From positions 1 to 64,000 of the forward strand of contig CAIOFF010000016.1 in NCBI GenBank assembly GCA_903857495.1: a stretch of 64,000 bases of DNA, read 5' to 3'. The notes under the pieces were generated by a model that saw nothing but the letters and a program-made list of their open reading frames with translations, made no database searches and was not told the DNA's origin. The stretch is from an uncultured Holophagaceae bacterium (GTDB taxonomy: Bacteria; Acidobacteriota; Holophagae; Holophagales; Holophagaceae). The translations under genes and the position numbers were made by a program. Every line of letters begins with the position of its first letter. Position 1 is the stretch's first letter. Positions 1-7,126 of this stretch are shown here, piece after piece.

Positions 1-497
1 GCTGTGGCCCACCAAGAGCGTCCGCTCAAGTACACTGGATGGAGATTGGAGGCTCGGTAAATATTGGCTGTGGCCCACCAAGAGCGTCCGCTCAAGTACA
101 CTTCCCCTTTTCCGTCGAGGACTTATCGAGGCGCTGTGGCCCACCAAGAGCGTCCGCTCAAGTACACTCAAGGTCTTCTTGAGCCGCTCCACAAGCTGGC
201 TGTGGCCCACCAAGAGCGTCCGCTCAAGTACACTAGTGAAGCCATCGAGATCATCAAGACCAAGGCTGTGGCCCACCAAGAGCGTCCGCTCAAGTACACT
301 TTCGCGGCCTGGGCCATCACGGCCCGCTTGCTGTGGCCCACCAAGAGCGTCCGCTCAAGTACACTTGTGGGAAGTTCCTCGACCTCGACCTGGCCGCTGT
401 GGCCCACCAAGAGCGTCCGCTCAAGTACACTAGGCGGCGTGCCACCATTTGCGTAGAGCGGGCTGTGGCCCACCAAGAGCGTCCGCTCAAGTACACT
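1..497 (+). CRISPR. Type II-C CRISPR array, 8 repeats and 7 spacers (left end cut)
   Basis: Eight identical 36-bp repeats lie at 1-36, 67-102, 133-168, 199-234, 265-300, 330-365, 396-431 and 462-497. The seven spacers between them are 30 nt, except the fifth (301-329), which is 29 nt. The repeat opens with GCTGTGGCCCACC and closes with CAAGTACACT. Plus is the likely crRNA strand, because the anti-repeat at 4991-5027 reads as the reverse complement and belongs to a plus-strand RNA with its own terminator. The TACACT at the repeat end resembles a -10 box, as in Neisseria II-C repeats that carry internal promoters. The array therefore runs towards the 3' end of cas2. It starts exactly at the window edge, so more repeats and any leader are probably outside. 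No repeat shows end degeneracy. Confidence 0.98.
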
Positions 498-501
498 CCA
501 T

Positions 502-529
502 CCTCCCCCAAATGCATATAAGGGGGAGG
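502..529. terminator. Hairpin between array and cas2
   Basis: A perfect 8-bp inverted repeat (CCTCCCCC at 502-509, GGGGGAGG at 522-529) encloses a 12-nt AT-rich loop. It sits 4 nt after the last repeat and 18 nt past the cas2 stop, between two convergent transcription units. It lacks a U-tract on either strand, so it may be a weak bidirectional terminator or an RNA-processing structure. Confidence 0.45.
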
Positions 530-547
530 CTTAGTGTGATGATCGGA

Positions 548-880
548 CTACATGAGTTGCAGTAGTGGGGGTTCTTCTTCGACCTGGACACGGCGTTTTC
601 CTCGAAAGACTTCCATCTTGGCGAACTGACGGTCTGTAAGGGCCAACACTCGGACCTCGCCTTCTTCCGGGACCCAGCGCCTGACCCGTTTCCTGTGGAC
701 ATCAGCGGCATCCTCGCTCTCACAGAATCGGCCATACACCGAGTATTGCAACATCATGAAGCCATCCTTGAGGAGAGCCTTTCTGAACAGGGAATAGTTC
801 CGTTTCAGTTCGGCGGTCTCCACGGGCAGGTCAAACATGGCCAGCAACCACATGGCGCGGTATCCAGAGAGGTCGGTCAT
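548..880 (-). CDS. cas2: CRISPR-associated endonuclease Cas2 (type II-C)
   Basis: This 110-aa protein has the normal Cas2 size and the first-strand motif MWLLAMFDLPVET (residues 10-22), whose Asp is the conserved metal-binding residue. Cas2 dimerises and bridges two Cas1 dimers in the spacer-integration complex. Its ATG overlaps the cas1 stop as ATGA (877-880), so it is translationally coupled to cas1. An internal Met at residue 10 just before the motif is an alternative start, but the coupling favours the longer form. It is the last gene of the cas9-cas1-cas2 operon. No csn2 or cas4 lies next to it, which fits subtype II-C. Confidence 0.95.
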   Translation of the reverse strand: MTDLSGYRAMWLLAMFDLPVETAELKRNYSLFRKALLKDGFMMLQYSVYGRFCESEDAADVHRKRVRRWVPEEGEVRVLALTDRQFAKMEVFRGKRRVQVEEEPPLLQLM

Positions 881-1797
881 GTGTCGGGAAAGATCAACTT
901 CTTGGTGTTGCCTGTCAGTGCTGCGGCGAGGCTCTGGGCGCTCTTCAACACGGCATGAGACAGGCGGAGGCTTTCCTTTTCCATACTAATCCGAGTATGA
1001 AGCACGCCCAACAGTTCACCCCGGATCTCCTGGCTCATTTTTGCCTTGGCTTCGTGGCTATTAAGCAACTGGACCACGACGGCATCCACAAAGGGGCGGT
1101 AGGGTTCCATCAGGTCATCAGCCAGAGGGAAGTTACTGTATTTATTGTGATGCTGGAGGCCCAATGCCGGGTGGAGCCCACAGGCGCAAAGGCTTCGAGC
1201 TACCTGAGCCCTGAGCACTGCATAGCCGTAGTTCAGGAAGCGGTTGGCATCATCAGCCTCCCGGTCGCGCCTGAACTCAGGGTCGCCAATGAGCGCCCTC
1301 CAATACCTTCTGGCAGCTTGTGCCTCAAGGTTGCCCTCGTCCCCAGACCGGATCTGCCTAGCCATGATTCCAAGCCCTTCATCCTTGCCTCTTACTAGCT
1401 TCAACAGGGAGGCCTGGGCCTTCACCTTTGCCTTGACGATCTGCTGCCAGAGACGCTTCTTCAGTGGGAGGGATGCACCTGCCTGGCGGGCCATTCGTTC
1501 TGCCTGAATGAAGTGTCCCTGAAGAGGCAGGAGAAGGCCTGCTGGTTGGTGTTTTGTGTCGCAGACCAGCACGGCACCTCCCACCATGGCAATGGCTTGA
1601 AGCGCAGCAGAAGAGATCTGTGCCTGGGGGTGGGAGAGGACAAGCACACCCAGATCCTCCAGCGGAATCCGGACAGGCTCCCTCCCAGGTTGGTCGATCT
1701 GTAACGACTCCAGGGCCAGGTGGATGCGGGCTGGTGACTCGGCGATCTCTAAGACCCGATCAGTCACGGGAGCTTCGGGACAGTCCAATAGGGTCAA
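877..1797 (-). CDS. cas1: CRISPR-associated endonuclease Cas1 (type II)
   Basis: This is a 306-aa integrase of the adaptation complex, which captures protospacers and inserts them into the array with Cas2. The metal-binding residues are visible: E158 in GNLEAQAARRYW, His216/217 in GLQHHNKY, and acidic residues around D227-E231 in ADDLMEPYRP. The length is typical of type II Cas1. The start overlaps the last 38 nt of cas9 in another frame, and the stop overlaps the cas2 start, so the three genes form one polycistronic unit. All active-site residues are intact, so spacer acquisition could be functional. Confidence 0.96.
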   Translation of the reverse strand: MTLLDCPEAPVTDRVLEIAESPARIHLALESLQIDQPGREPVRIPLEDLGVLVLSHPQAQISSAALQAIAMVGGAVLVCDTKHQPAGLLLPLQGHFIQAERMARQAGASLPLKKRLWQQIVKAKVKAQASLLKLVRGKDEGLGIMARQIRSGDEGNLEAQAARRYWRALIGDPEFRRDREADDANRFLNYGYAVLRAQVARSLCACGLHPALGLQHHNKYSNFPLADDLMEPYRPFVDAVVVQLLNSHEAKAKMSQEIRGELLGVLHTRISMEKESLRLSHAVLKSAQSLAAALTGNTKKLIFPDT

Positions 1798-4700
1798 TTT
1801 GGGTTTTTCTCAGGCTCAATTCTCTGGCCCTAGATGGTGCCACAAGGAAATAAGCCCCCACTTTTTCCTGCTCCTGCTTCAGCCTCGCATCTGAATGGGA
1901 AGCGAGACCGATTTGGCAGTTGGTTTTTACTGTTCTGACCCATGCCGCCTTCACAACACCTTCTTCTTCGTATTGCACGGTATCCCCTGAACGAAGCGAC
2001 ATGACGAATCCATCCTCTCGCCTGATCACGGCTTCTCCTGCGGCGTGTCTTCGAAGGGCCTCGAACAGAGAAACCACATCCGCCTTCCAAATGGACCTCC
2101 CCTTGGCATCCAGGGCTTCATGGATGGTCATATGGTGATTCGCATCTGACTCCACATGGCGAAGCCGGTGGTCCTGACCAACAGGAATGACAGTTCCGGA
2201 TACCTTGATTCGGACCTTGTGGATGGGGATATGGCGACCATCGCGACAGAGCAAGTGGGGGTGGTCCTTTGGTTCCTTGAATGCCTTTTTGGGCTCGGTC
2301 TGCCTCATTTCGGCTAGTCGCGCCTCCACCCTTCCACGAACCGAGTCATCCACGATCTTGGCTATATCCTTGGGACCAAGGTCCTCCACGCGAATCCGCT
2401 GGATCAGGCTTGCCCCCTCGACCCCGTAGATCGTCTCCTTGTGGATGCGTCCCTGTAGCTTCCTGCGGACCCGACGGCTAATGGTGACTGTTTCCAGAGC
2501 GGCAGCCGCGTCCTTGGAAAAGTCGGCCCAGGGGAGGCTGAAGGTGGAGAAGCGGGATCGCCTTGCCTCCCAACCGTTCTTGGATGCGTCTGAAAGGGCT
2601 TTGAGGGTCCCAGGGCTGGTCACCGCGATGACCAGTGCATCCAGGGCATGGTGCCGGTGGTCCTGACGGTTCTTCTCTCCACCACCAAGTAGAGGATTCA
2701 GTTCCCACAGGCCCCGGAGCATTGATGTCACCTGGCCCTTTGAGGCATGAATCCTTCGGCCTTCTTGATCCCAGAGCCCCCCATATAGCAAGGACATGTA
2801 TTGGCAAGCCAGTCGACTGGCGTGGGCTGTGTCATTCAACTGAGAGGAAATGAAATCCCCGTCCAGTTCCGTCTGGCGGAATCGCTGAAGTTTTACGATC
2901 TTCCCCGGTCCGTCCTTCCAGTTCTCGATTCGCCCAAGGATTTCGGCCATGACGCCAGGCGTGTATGCCTCCATTGGGGCCAGATTTCTCTTCACATTCC
3001 GGTTGTGTTCCGCCCAGCAAAGAGTCTTATTGGCGAATGAATCATCCAGGGACTTGCTGAAAGGAATGATGTGTTCGACATCCCATGGACTGCTTGCCTG
3101 GAAGACCTCGGTAAGAGTGATTGGCTTCCCGGTGTAGGGGCAGAGCGCCATTGGGCCACCGCATTCCTGCCACAGGAGGTATTTCTCGATGTCTCTGCCC
3201 TTTGGGTCGGCCTTGAAGGGGCGAATGGCCTCGCGAGCTGTCTCACGGTCCTTGGTCCGGTCAGCAATCTTCTTGGAGATGGCGGCGCGAACATCCCGGC
3301 TCTTCTTCAGATCCCTAGCCAGTTCGATGTGGATGGCAACGGGTTTCCCCCACGCACGAATGACTGCATGAACCACCTTCCGAAGTTCGGTCAGGGTTCT
3401 GGAAACCATTGGATTTCTTAGGGCAGGGAAGGCTTCGATGACCCGAGGGAGCTTGTCTACGGGAGTTGGAGTCGGCTCTGCGCCATAGACCTGCTTAACG
3501 GCTGTGGAGTAAGGGGTGCCTTGTTCAAGCCACGGAAGAAGCTTTTCGACCGCCTGGCGAGAGATGGCGAGGTAACCATCTTCTAGTGCCGTGTCAGCGA
3601 GGAGGGCTGCCTCTGATTTGGAAAGGCTCCAGTCCATCTGGAGGGTAGAGGCAAAGGCATCTGGATCTTCGGCGTGGCGCAGCGCCTTGACTAGGGCTTC
3701 CTGATGATCTGCATCCAGGCGGGACCAAAGCCCTGGGACTGCCTTATCGATGCGAGCAACCGTGCGGTTCCCCGGAAGGCCTTTGGCAGCCCCTTCGGCT
3801 AGGTTCAGCTTCCCCCGGCGACCGATCCCCCACTGAGACTTAATGGATGCAAAGGACACATCCCCTCTACCGAGTTCACCGATGAGCCACTGCCGTTGCT
3901 CTGGCGTTGCTTCGGACACCGTTCCGTCGTTCCACTGGACCTTCAGGTCATTGACCTTCTGTAGGATGCGGAACAACTGGGCCTTGGGATGGGCCAAAGC
4001 CATCCTTCGCGGGGCCTTGTAGATGGGGACCAGGCTTCCCTTCTCTAGGGGTCGACCATCGCGACGATGGGTCTTCTTAACCTTTACCCAACGGCCCTGC
4101 TCCAGTGAACACCAGCCAATCAAGTGGTCGGCGCTCTGCAAGGGTCTCTGGAAGAAGATGGCCCTGTGGAGCCTCTCCTTCAGTTCTGGGGTCAGCAAAC
4201 AGGGATGGTGCTTCCCTTGCTCGGCCCAGATGATCTCGAACTCCGCCTCAATCATGTTTCGGGAGGTGTAACGACCCCTGATCCTGTTTGGGCCTGTCCC
4301 AGCATGGTTCTCTGGATCGTGCTTGGCGAACAGAGTTCCCAGAGTGCTCACCCCCTGGTCAGCCATCTGGCGCCGAAGTGCCTCAATGCTTCCACGGACG
4401 ATCCCTGTCTCTTCATCCGCCTCCTTGCGCGCTGCCTTCCGGTTGCTCTTGAATCCCCTACGCTGCCCCAAGTGGTAAAAGGCCCGGCCGAGGGCGAAAG
4501 GGTCGAGTGGGCCTGAGATGGCTTTGGCACGGAGTGAGTAAGGCAAGCGGACTGGATCTCCCCCAGCAACCAGCAGATCCCCATCTAGGTCCTTGAGGGT
4601 CTGAAAGATTCGAGTGGCCAAAGGCTTCTTCGGGTCACTTGGTATCGGTAGCAGTCCCCCAGCAACCAGAGCGAGGAAGAGTGTGTGCATCCGCCCGGCG

Positions 4701-4984
4701 CGTCGGGCCAACCCCCTTCGCATCCCCCGAGCCTGCCGACGCTCTACACCACGGCTTTCATCCTTCCCGCGTTCAATGTCTCCGCTGGTGCCTGGATCGA
4801 AGATGCGGGAACCCATGCCAAGGATGGAATGAGGAACCCAAGCCTTCGACTGAGGGTCCCATCCCGCTTCAAGGGCACACCACCCAACGGAGGCCGTTCC
4901 AAGATCCAATCCAAGGACAACCCCGACTTCACCAGGAAAAGGCACAAAAACCCCCTTGTAGTCAACTACGGTTGATGGAATCAT
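1760..4984 (-). CDS. cas9: CRISPR-associated endonuclease Cas9 (type II-C, 1074 aa)
   Basis: Cas9 is the RNA-guided double-strand DNA nuclease. The length matches compact II-C enzymes such as the roughly 1080-aa Neisseria protein. Visible motifs are RuvC-I GLDLGTASVGW with D27, an Arg-rich bridge helix at about 78-101, RuvC-II IHIELARDL with E554, HNH WDVEHIIPF with H638, and RuvC-III HHALDA with H779 and D782. All nuclease residues are intact. The C-terminal 200 or so residues should form the PAM-interacting domain; PAM choice cannot be read from sequence. The ATG at 4984 gives a 26-residue lead-in before D27, longer than in Neisseria. The upstream region has little Shine-Dalgarno character and is the complement of the tracrRNA anti-repeat, so the cas9 leader is itself a degenerate repeat. 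cas9 is first in the operon. Confidence 0.97.
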   Translation of the reverse strand: MIPSTVVDYKGVFVPFPGEVGVVLGLDLGTASVGWCALEAGWDPQSKAWVPHSILGMGSRIFDPGTSGDIERGKDESRGVERRQARGMRRGLARRAGRMHTLFLALVAGGLLPIPSDPKKPLATRIFQTLKDLDGDLLVAGGDPVRLPYSLRAKAISGPLDPFALGRAFYHLGQRRGFKSNRKAARKEADEETGIVRGSIEALRRQMADQGVSTLGTLFAKHDPENHAGTGPNRIRGRYTSRNMIEAEFEIIWAEQGKHHPCLLTPELKERLHRAIFFQRPLQSADHLIGWCSLEQGRWVKVKKTHRRDGRPLEKGSLVPIYKAPRRMALAHPKAQLFRILQKVNDLKVQWNDGTVSEATPEQRQWLIGELGRGDVSFASIKSQWGIGRRGKLNLAEGAAKGLPGNRTVARIDKAVPGLWSRLDADHQEALVKALRHAEDPDAFASTLQMDWSLSKSEAALLADTALEDGYLAISRQAVEKLLPWLEQGTPYSTAVKQVYGAEPTPTPVDKLPRVIEAFPALRNPMVSRTLTELRKVVHAVIRAWGKPVAIHIELARDLKKSRDVRAAISKKIADRTKDRETAREAIRPFKADPKGRDIEKYLLWQECGGPMALCPYTGKPITLTEVFQASSPWDVEHIIPFSKSLDDSFANKTLCWAEHNRNVKRNLAPMEAYTPGVMAEILGRIENWKDGPGKIVKLQRFRQTELDGDFISSQLNDTAHASRLACQYMSLLYGGLWDQEGRRIHASKGQVTSMLRGLWELNPLLGGGEKNRQDHRHHALDALVIAVTSPGTLKALSDASKNGWEARRSRFSTFSLPWADFSKDAAAALETVTISRRVRRKLQGRIHKETIYGVEGASLIQRIRVEDLGPKDIAKIVDDSVRGRVEARLAEMRQTEPKKAFKEPKDHPHLLCRDGRHIPIHKVRIKVSGTVIPVGQDHRLRHVESDANHHMTIHEALDAKGRSIWKADVVSLFEALRRHAAGEAVIRREDGFVMSLRSGDTVQYEEEGVVKAAWVRTVKTNCQIGLASHSDARLKQEQEKVGAYFLVAPSRARELSLRKTQIDPIGLSRSSRD
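4956..4984 (+). promoter_or_regulatory. Candidate tracrRNA promoter inside the cas9 5' end
   Basis: TTGTAG (4956-4961) and AATCAT (4979-4984) are separated by 17 bp. They would place transcription start near 4991, exactly where the anti-repeat begins. The boxes are only moderate matches to sigma-70 consensus (3/6 and 4/6). The element lies within the first codons of cas9 on the opposite strand. Confidence 0.4.
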
Positions 4985-4990
4985 ACGCTC

Positions 4991-5126
4991 GTGTACTTGA
5001 GCGGGCGCTTGCTTGGTGAGTCTCAGTAAGGACCCAACTAGTTTGTGTCCGTAGGCGCTGCCCCTTATACGGGCATCCTCCCTTCAAGGGTTTTTGGGGC
5101 ATCGGCAACGATGCCCCTCTTTTTTT
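4991..5126 (+). ncRNA. tracrRNA for the type II-C Cas9
   Basis: Positions 4991-5027 match the reverse complement of the CRISPR repeat. The first 14 bases (GTGTACTTGAGCGG) are exact. After one mismatch and CGCT comes a 2-nt bulge at 5010-5011, then CTTGGTG with further partial matches. Downstream is a nexus-like hairpin with GGAC (5030-5033) pairing GTCC (5047-5050), preceded by AA and followed by CGTAGGCGCTGCCCC; a very similar order occurs in the Neisseria tracrRNA. Next come a GCCC/GGGC hairpin (5060-5074), a small CCC/GGG hairpin near 5080-5090, and a terminator at 5096-5126. The RNA would be about 136 nt. It pairs with the plus-strand crRNA repeat to create the RNase III substrate and the Cas9 scaffold. 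It is divergent from cas9 and abuts its start codon. Confidence 0.9.
5096..5126 (+). terminator. Rho-independent terminator of tracrRNA
   Basis: GGGGCATCG (5096-5104) and CGATGCCCC (5109-5117) form a perfect 9-bp stem closed by a GCAA tetraloop and followed by TCT and a run of T residues to 5126. It is a textbook intrinsic terminator on the plus strand and defines the tracrRNA 3' end. Confidence 0.9.
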
Positions 5127-5493
5127 ACTGAAGGTTGAACGGAGCTACAATCCGTTTGGCAACTGTGAGGAAGACGCGCCCCCGCACATCCCTCCATGGG
5201 ATCAGGGTCTTCATAGCAACCCAGCGCCCCCTGTAGACCTTCTGTGGGCCGCTGCCTGTTCGCCGATGCCAGGCCCTGTGGATTGCCTAACCCTCCGCTC
5301 AACTCGGACCCCGCCTGTCATGTCCTCCGCTCTCTCTCATCCTCCGGCTTTCTCGGCTCCGTTTAGCGCCTCGGCGAAGCTTGGTCCGCCCAGCTTGTTT
5401 CGTAGCCCCATCTGGATGAGCAACCCCAAGTGCTTTCAGTAGGACTCAACTAACCTTATATATGATATTTACAAATTAATCGCCAAGCAGCAG
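5125..5493. other. Gene-poor, probably decayed spacer between CRISPR locus and tRNAs
   Basis: No convincing gene is seen over about 365 bp. On the minus strand a 29-codon ORF (5214-5125, starting MKTLIPWRDVRG and ending APFNLQ) is basic and protein-like, but has no clear ribosome site. Another open stretch on the same strand around 5330-5420 reads GLRNKLGGPSFAEALNG before a stop, in a different frame. These look like fragments of decayed coding or repeat sequence. The right part, near 5450-5480, is AT-rich (TTATATATGATATTTACAAA), unlike the rest of the window. No tRNA-end duplication was seen by eye. Confidence 0.35.
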
Positions 5494-5518
5494 AAAACCC
5501 GCGCTAGGCGCGGGTTTT
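5494..5518 (-). terminator. Terminator of the tRNA-Gln/tRNA-Glu operon
   Basis: An 11-bp perfect stem, AAAACCCGCGC (5494-5504) with GCGCGGGTTTT (5508-5518), has a 3-nt loop. Read on the minus strand it ends in TTTT just after the tRNA-Glu gene, so it terminates the tRNA transcript. The symmetric A/T tails also make it bidirectional. Confidence 0.85.
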
Positions 5519-5521
5519 GTT

Positions 5522-5596
5522 TGGTAGTCCCAAGGGGAATCGAACCCCTGTTCCCGCCGTGAGAGGGCGGTGTACTAACCGCTATACGATGGGACC
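5522..5596 (-). tRNA. tRNA-Glu (anticodon CTC)
   Basis: The 75-nt gene includes an encoded CCA (complement at 5522-5524). The acceptor stem is GGTCCCA with TGGGACT. The anticodon arm is CCGCC, loop CTCTCAC, GGCGG, with anticodon CTC at 5563-5561. The T arm contains GGTTCGATTCC. It is second in a two-tRNA transcript after tRNA-Gln and followed by a strong terminator. Its 3' end points towards the CRISPR-Cas locus, the usual side for tRNA-targeted insertions. Confidence 0.96.
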
Positions 5597-5625
5597 GTAT
5601 TGCCTACTGCATACTGCTTTTTGAA

Positions 5626-5700
5626 TGGTTGGGGAGGAAGGATTTGAACCCTCACCTGACGGTACCAGAAACCGTTGTCCTACCATTAGACCACTCCCCA
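5626..5700 (-). tRNA. tRNA-Gln (anticodon CTG)
   Basis: The 75-nt gene includes an encoded CCA (complement at 5626-5628). The acceptor is TGGGGAG with CTCCCCA. The anticodon stem is ACGGT/ACCGT around loop TTCTGGT, giving anticodon CTG at 5668-5666. The T arm is GGTTCAAATCC. It lies 29 nt upstream of tRNA-Glu in the same direction and has a promoter just upstream at 5716-5743. Confidence 0.96.
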
Positions 5701-5715
5701 ATGAGTGGAAGATTC

Positions 5716-5743
5716 ACTGTACCAGGTGCCAGACAAAAGGCAA
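5716..5743 (-). promoter_or_regulatory. Promoter of the tRNA-Gln/tRNA-Glu operon
   Basis: On the minus strand TTGCCT (5743-5738) is followed by a 16-bp spacer and TACAGT (5721-5716). The predicted start falls a few bases before the tRNA-Gln 5' end at 5700. The same TTGCCT/16-bp arrangement recurs upstream of the YecH-like gene at 48986. Confidence 0.6.
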
Positions 5744-5792
5744 GGGGCGGTACCGCCGATGGGGAGGTAGCCTTCAGGGGAGAGGTGTATCC

Positions 5793-6341
5793 ATGGCGGA
5801 ATCAATCAAGCTGGCTTATTTCATGGCGGTCAAAGAGGGAGCGAGCTACCTGGGGGGGCTGCTGGTCACGGACACCTCGGGCATCCCTCTCGACTTCCGC
5901 TACACGGAGCCCATCACGCCCACCCACCTGCAGAGCATCCTCTACGGCAAGTCGCTGGAGCCCCACCTGAAGGAGGAGGTCATCCAGAAGACGCTGCTGA
6001 AGGAGCTGAAGACGCCGCCGGACCTGTTCATCCTCAGCGCGACGGAGCTGGCGGGCGGCTGGTCCGGGGACGCGAAGTGCCCGGTGCTGGCGGTGCAGAA
6101 GTCCCAGGAGACTCCGCTGGTGAAGGTGGGTACCACCTTCCGGGCGGGTCCCCGAGACATCCTGCTGCAGCTGGCGGAGGGCGCGGCGCCCCTGCGGGTG
6201 ATGTTCGCGGCCTCGGTGGATGCCGCCGCCCAGGAGCAGGCCATGGCCAAGCTGCTGGAGGCGGGCTACCACATGGACCTGACCGAGCCCCTCGAGCGGG
6301 TCACTGTGGCGCTGCAGAGCCTGGTCGTGAAGGGCTCCTGA
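5793..6341 (+). CDS. Conserved protein of unknown function, first gene of signalling operon
   Basis: This 182-aa soluble protein begins MAESIKLAYFMAVKEG. I do not recognise a named family. It shows no signal peptide or membrane helix and is rich in hydrophobic beta-type segments (SYLGGLLVTDTSGIPLDFRY) that recall small sensory or cyclase-associated domains. The start at 5793 is chosen because AGAGGTG lies 6 nt upstream; the reading frame stays open further left, but that extension translates the tRNA-Gln gene antisense and is spurious. Its stop overlaps the next start as TGATG. Four genes follow in the same direction, so its job is probably tied to the FHA-GGDEF/kinase module. Confidence 0.8.
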   Translation: MAESIKLAYFMAVKEGASYLGGLLVTDTSGIPLDFRYTEPITPTHLQSILYGKSLEPHLKEEVIQKTLLKELKTPPDLFILSATELAGGWSGDAKCPVLAVQKSQETPLVKVGTTFRAGPRDILLQLAEGAAPLRVMFAASVDAAAQEQAMAKLLEAGYHMDLTEPLERVTVALQSLVVKGS

Positions 6342-7126
6342 TGTTCAGCCGGGTGAAGGGCGCCATGGCGGACGCGGCGGAGACGCTGCGTCGGACTTTT
6401 GCCGGGCTCCCTGTCGTGACCGTGGTCCCGGAGCACTTCCACCCCGGGAGCCATCGCGGAGCCCTGCTCGCGGTCGATCCCAGGTCCGGCCTGGAGCTCC
6501 TGGCCGCTACGGGCCAGGGGGCCCGGCTCTTCCGGGAAGGGGTGCCGGCCCTGGCGCTGCCCGCCTTCGAGGCGAAGCTGCAGGCCGAGGCGGGCTGGGC
6601 GAGCTGGGGGGCCGCGGCCGAAGTGGTCCGCATGACGCCCCTGGAAGCGGGGCGCGCCGCGCAGGTTGCGGTGCCCCCCCTCCCGCTCCAGGCCCGGACG
6701 CTGGGCCGGGTGGAGCCGCCGGCCTGCCCCAGCACGCGCCGCATCGCGGAGCCGCTGGCCCGGCCGGGCACCCGGCGCCTGGATCCCAGGCTTGGCAACG
6801 TGAGCGCTCAGGCTGGCCTGGAGGCCATCCTGGGACTGCCCATCCCCATCCGCGCCGAGGACATCCAGCGGCTGCCCAAGGGCCTGTGGATGCGCTACAG
6901 CCTGCAGCTGGTGCGCGGCACCGGGGAGAACGTCCGGAACCTGGAGGTGCTCGGACTCTTCCGCATCCCGCGCAAAGGGGTGGCGGACCTGCGCCACGAC
7001 CCCCGGCAGAGCCGGATCCTGATCCGCCTGGAGGCCTCGGCGGTCCGGGCGCCCCGGGAACCCTTCATTCTGGCCCGGCGCAAGGACGACGGAGCGTTGC
7101 TAAGCTGCTTCGTGGAGGGCTCGTGA
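6341..7126 (+). CDS. Protein of unknown function coupled to FHA-GGDEF genes
   Basis: This 261-aa protein (MFSRVKGAMADAAETL) has no signal peptide or membrane segment and no family that I recognise. The middle part (about residues 115-150) is rich in Pro and Arg and contains Thr-Arg-Arg repeats, possibly a linker and conceivably a phospho-threonine target. The C-terminal 90 residues look folded (LWMRYSLQLVRGTGENVRNLEVLGLF, then ILIRLEASAV). The start is set by the TGATG overlap with the preceding stop, and the end overlaps the next GTG start. A phosphothreonine ligand for the neighbouring FHA domains would be a reasonable but unproven role. Confidence 0.75.
   Translation: MFSRVKGAMADAAETLRRTFAGLPVVTVVPEHFHPGSHRGALLAVDPRSGLELLAATGQGARLFREGVPALALPAFEAKLQAEAGWASWGAAAEVVRMTPLEAGRAAQVAVPPLPLQARTLGRVEPPACPSTRRIAEPLARPGTRRLDPRLGNVSAQAGLEAILGLPIPIRAEDIQRLPKGLWMRYSLQLVRGTGENVRNLEVLGLFRIPRKGVADLRHDPRQSRILIRLEASAVRAPREPFILARRKDDGALLSCFVEGS

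Noticed and set aside
64-456. Open frame of 130 codons with repeated AVAHQERPLKYT
   Set aside because: It is only translation of the CRISPR repeats and spacers.
5129-5596. att site duplication at the tRNA-Glu 3' end
   Set aside because: No second copy of the tRNA 3' end and no integrase was seen in the window.
5625-5792. 56-codon N-terminal extension (MVGEEGFEPSPDG) of the first operon gene
   Set aside because: It translates tRNA-Gln antisense, a known annotation artefact; a good ribosome site supports the start at 5793.
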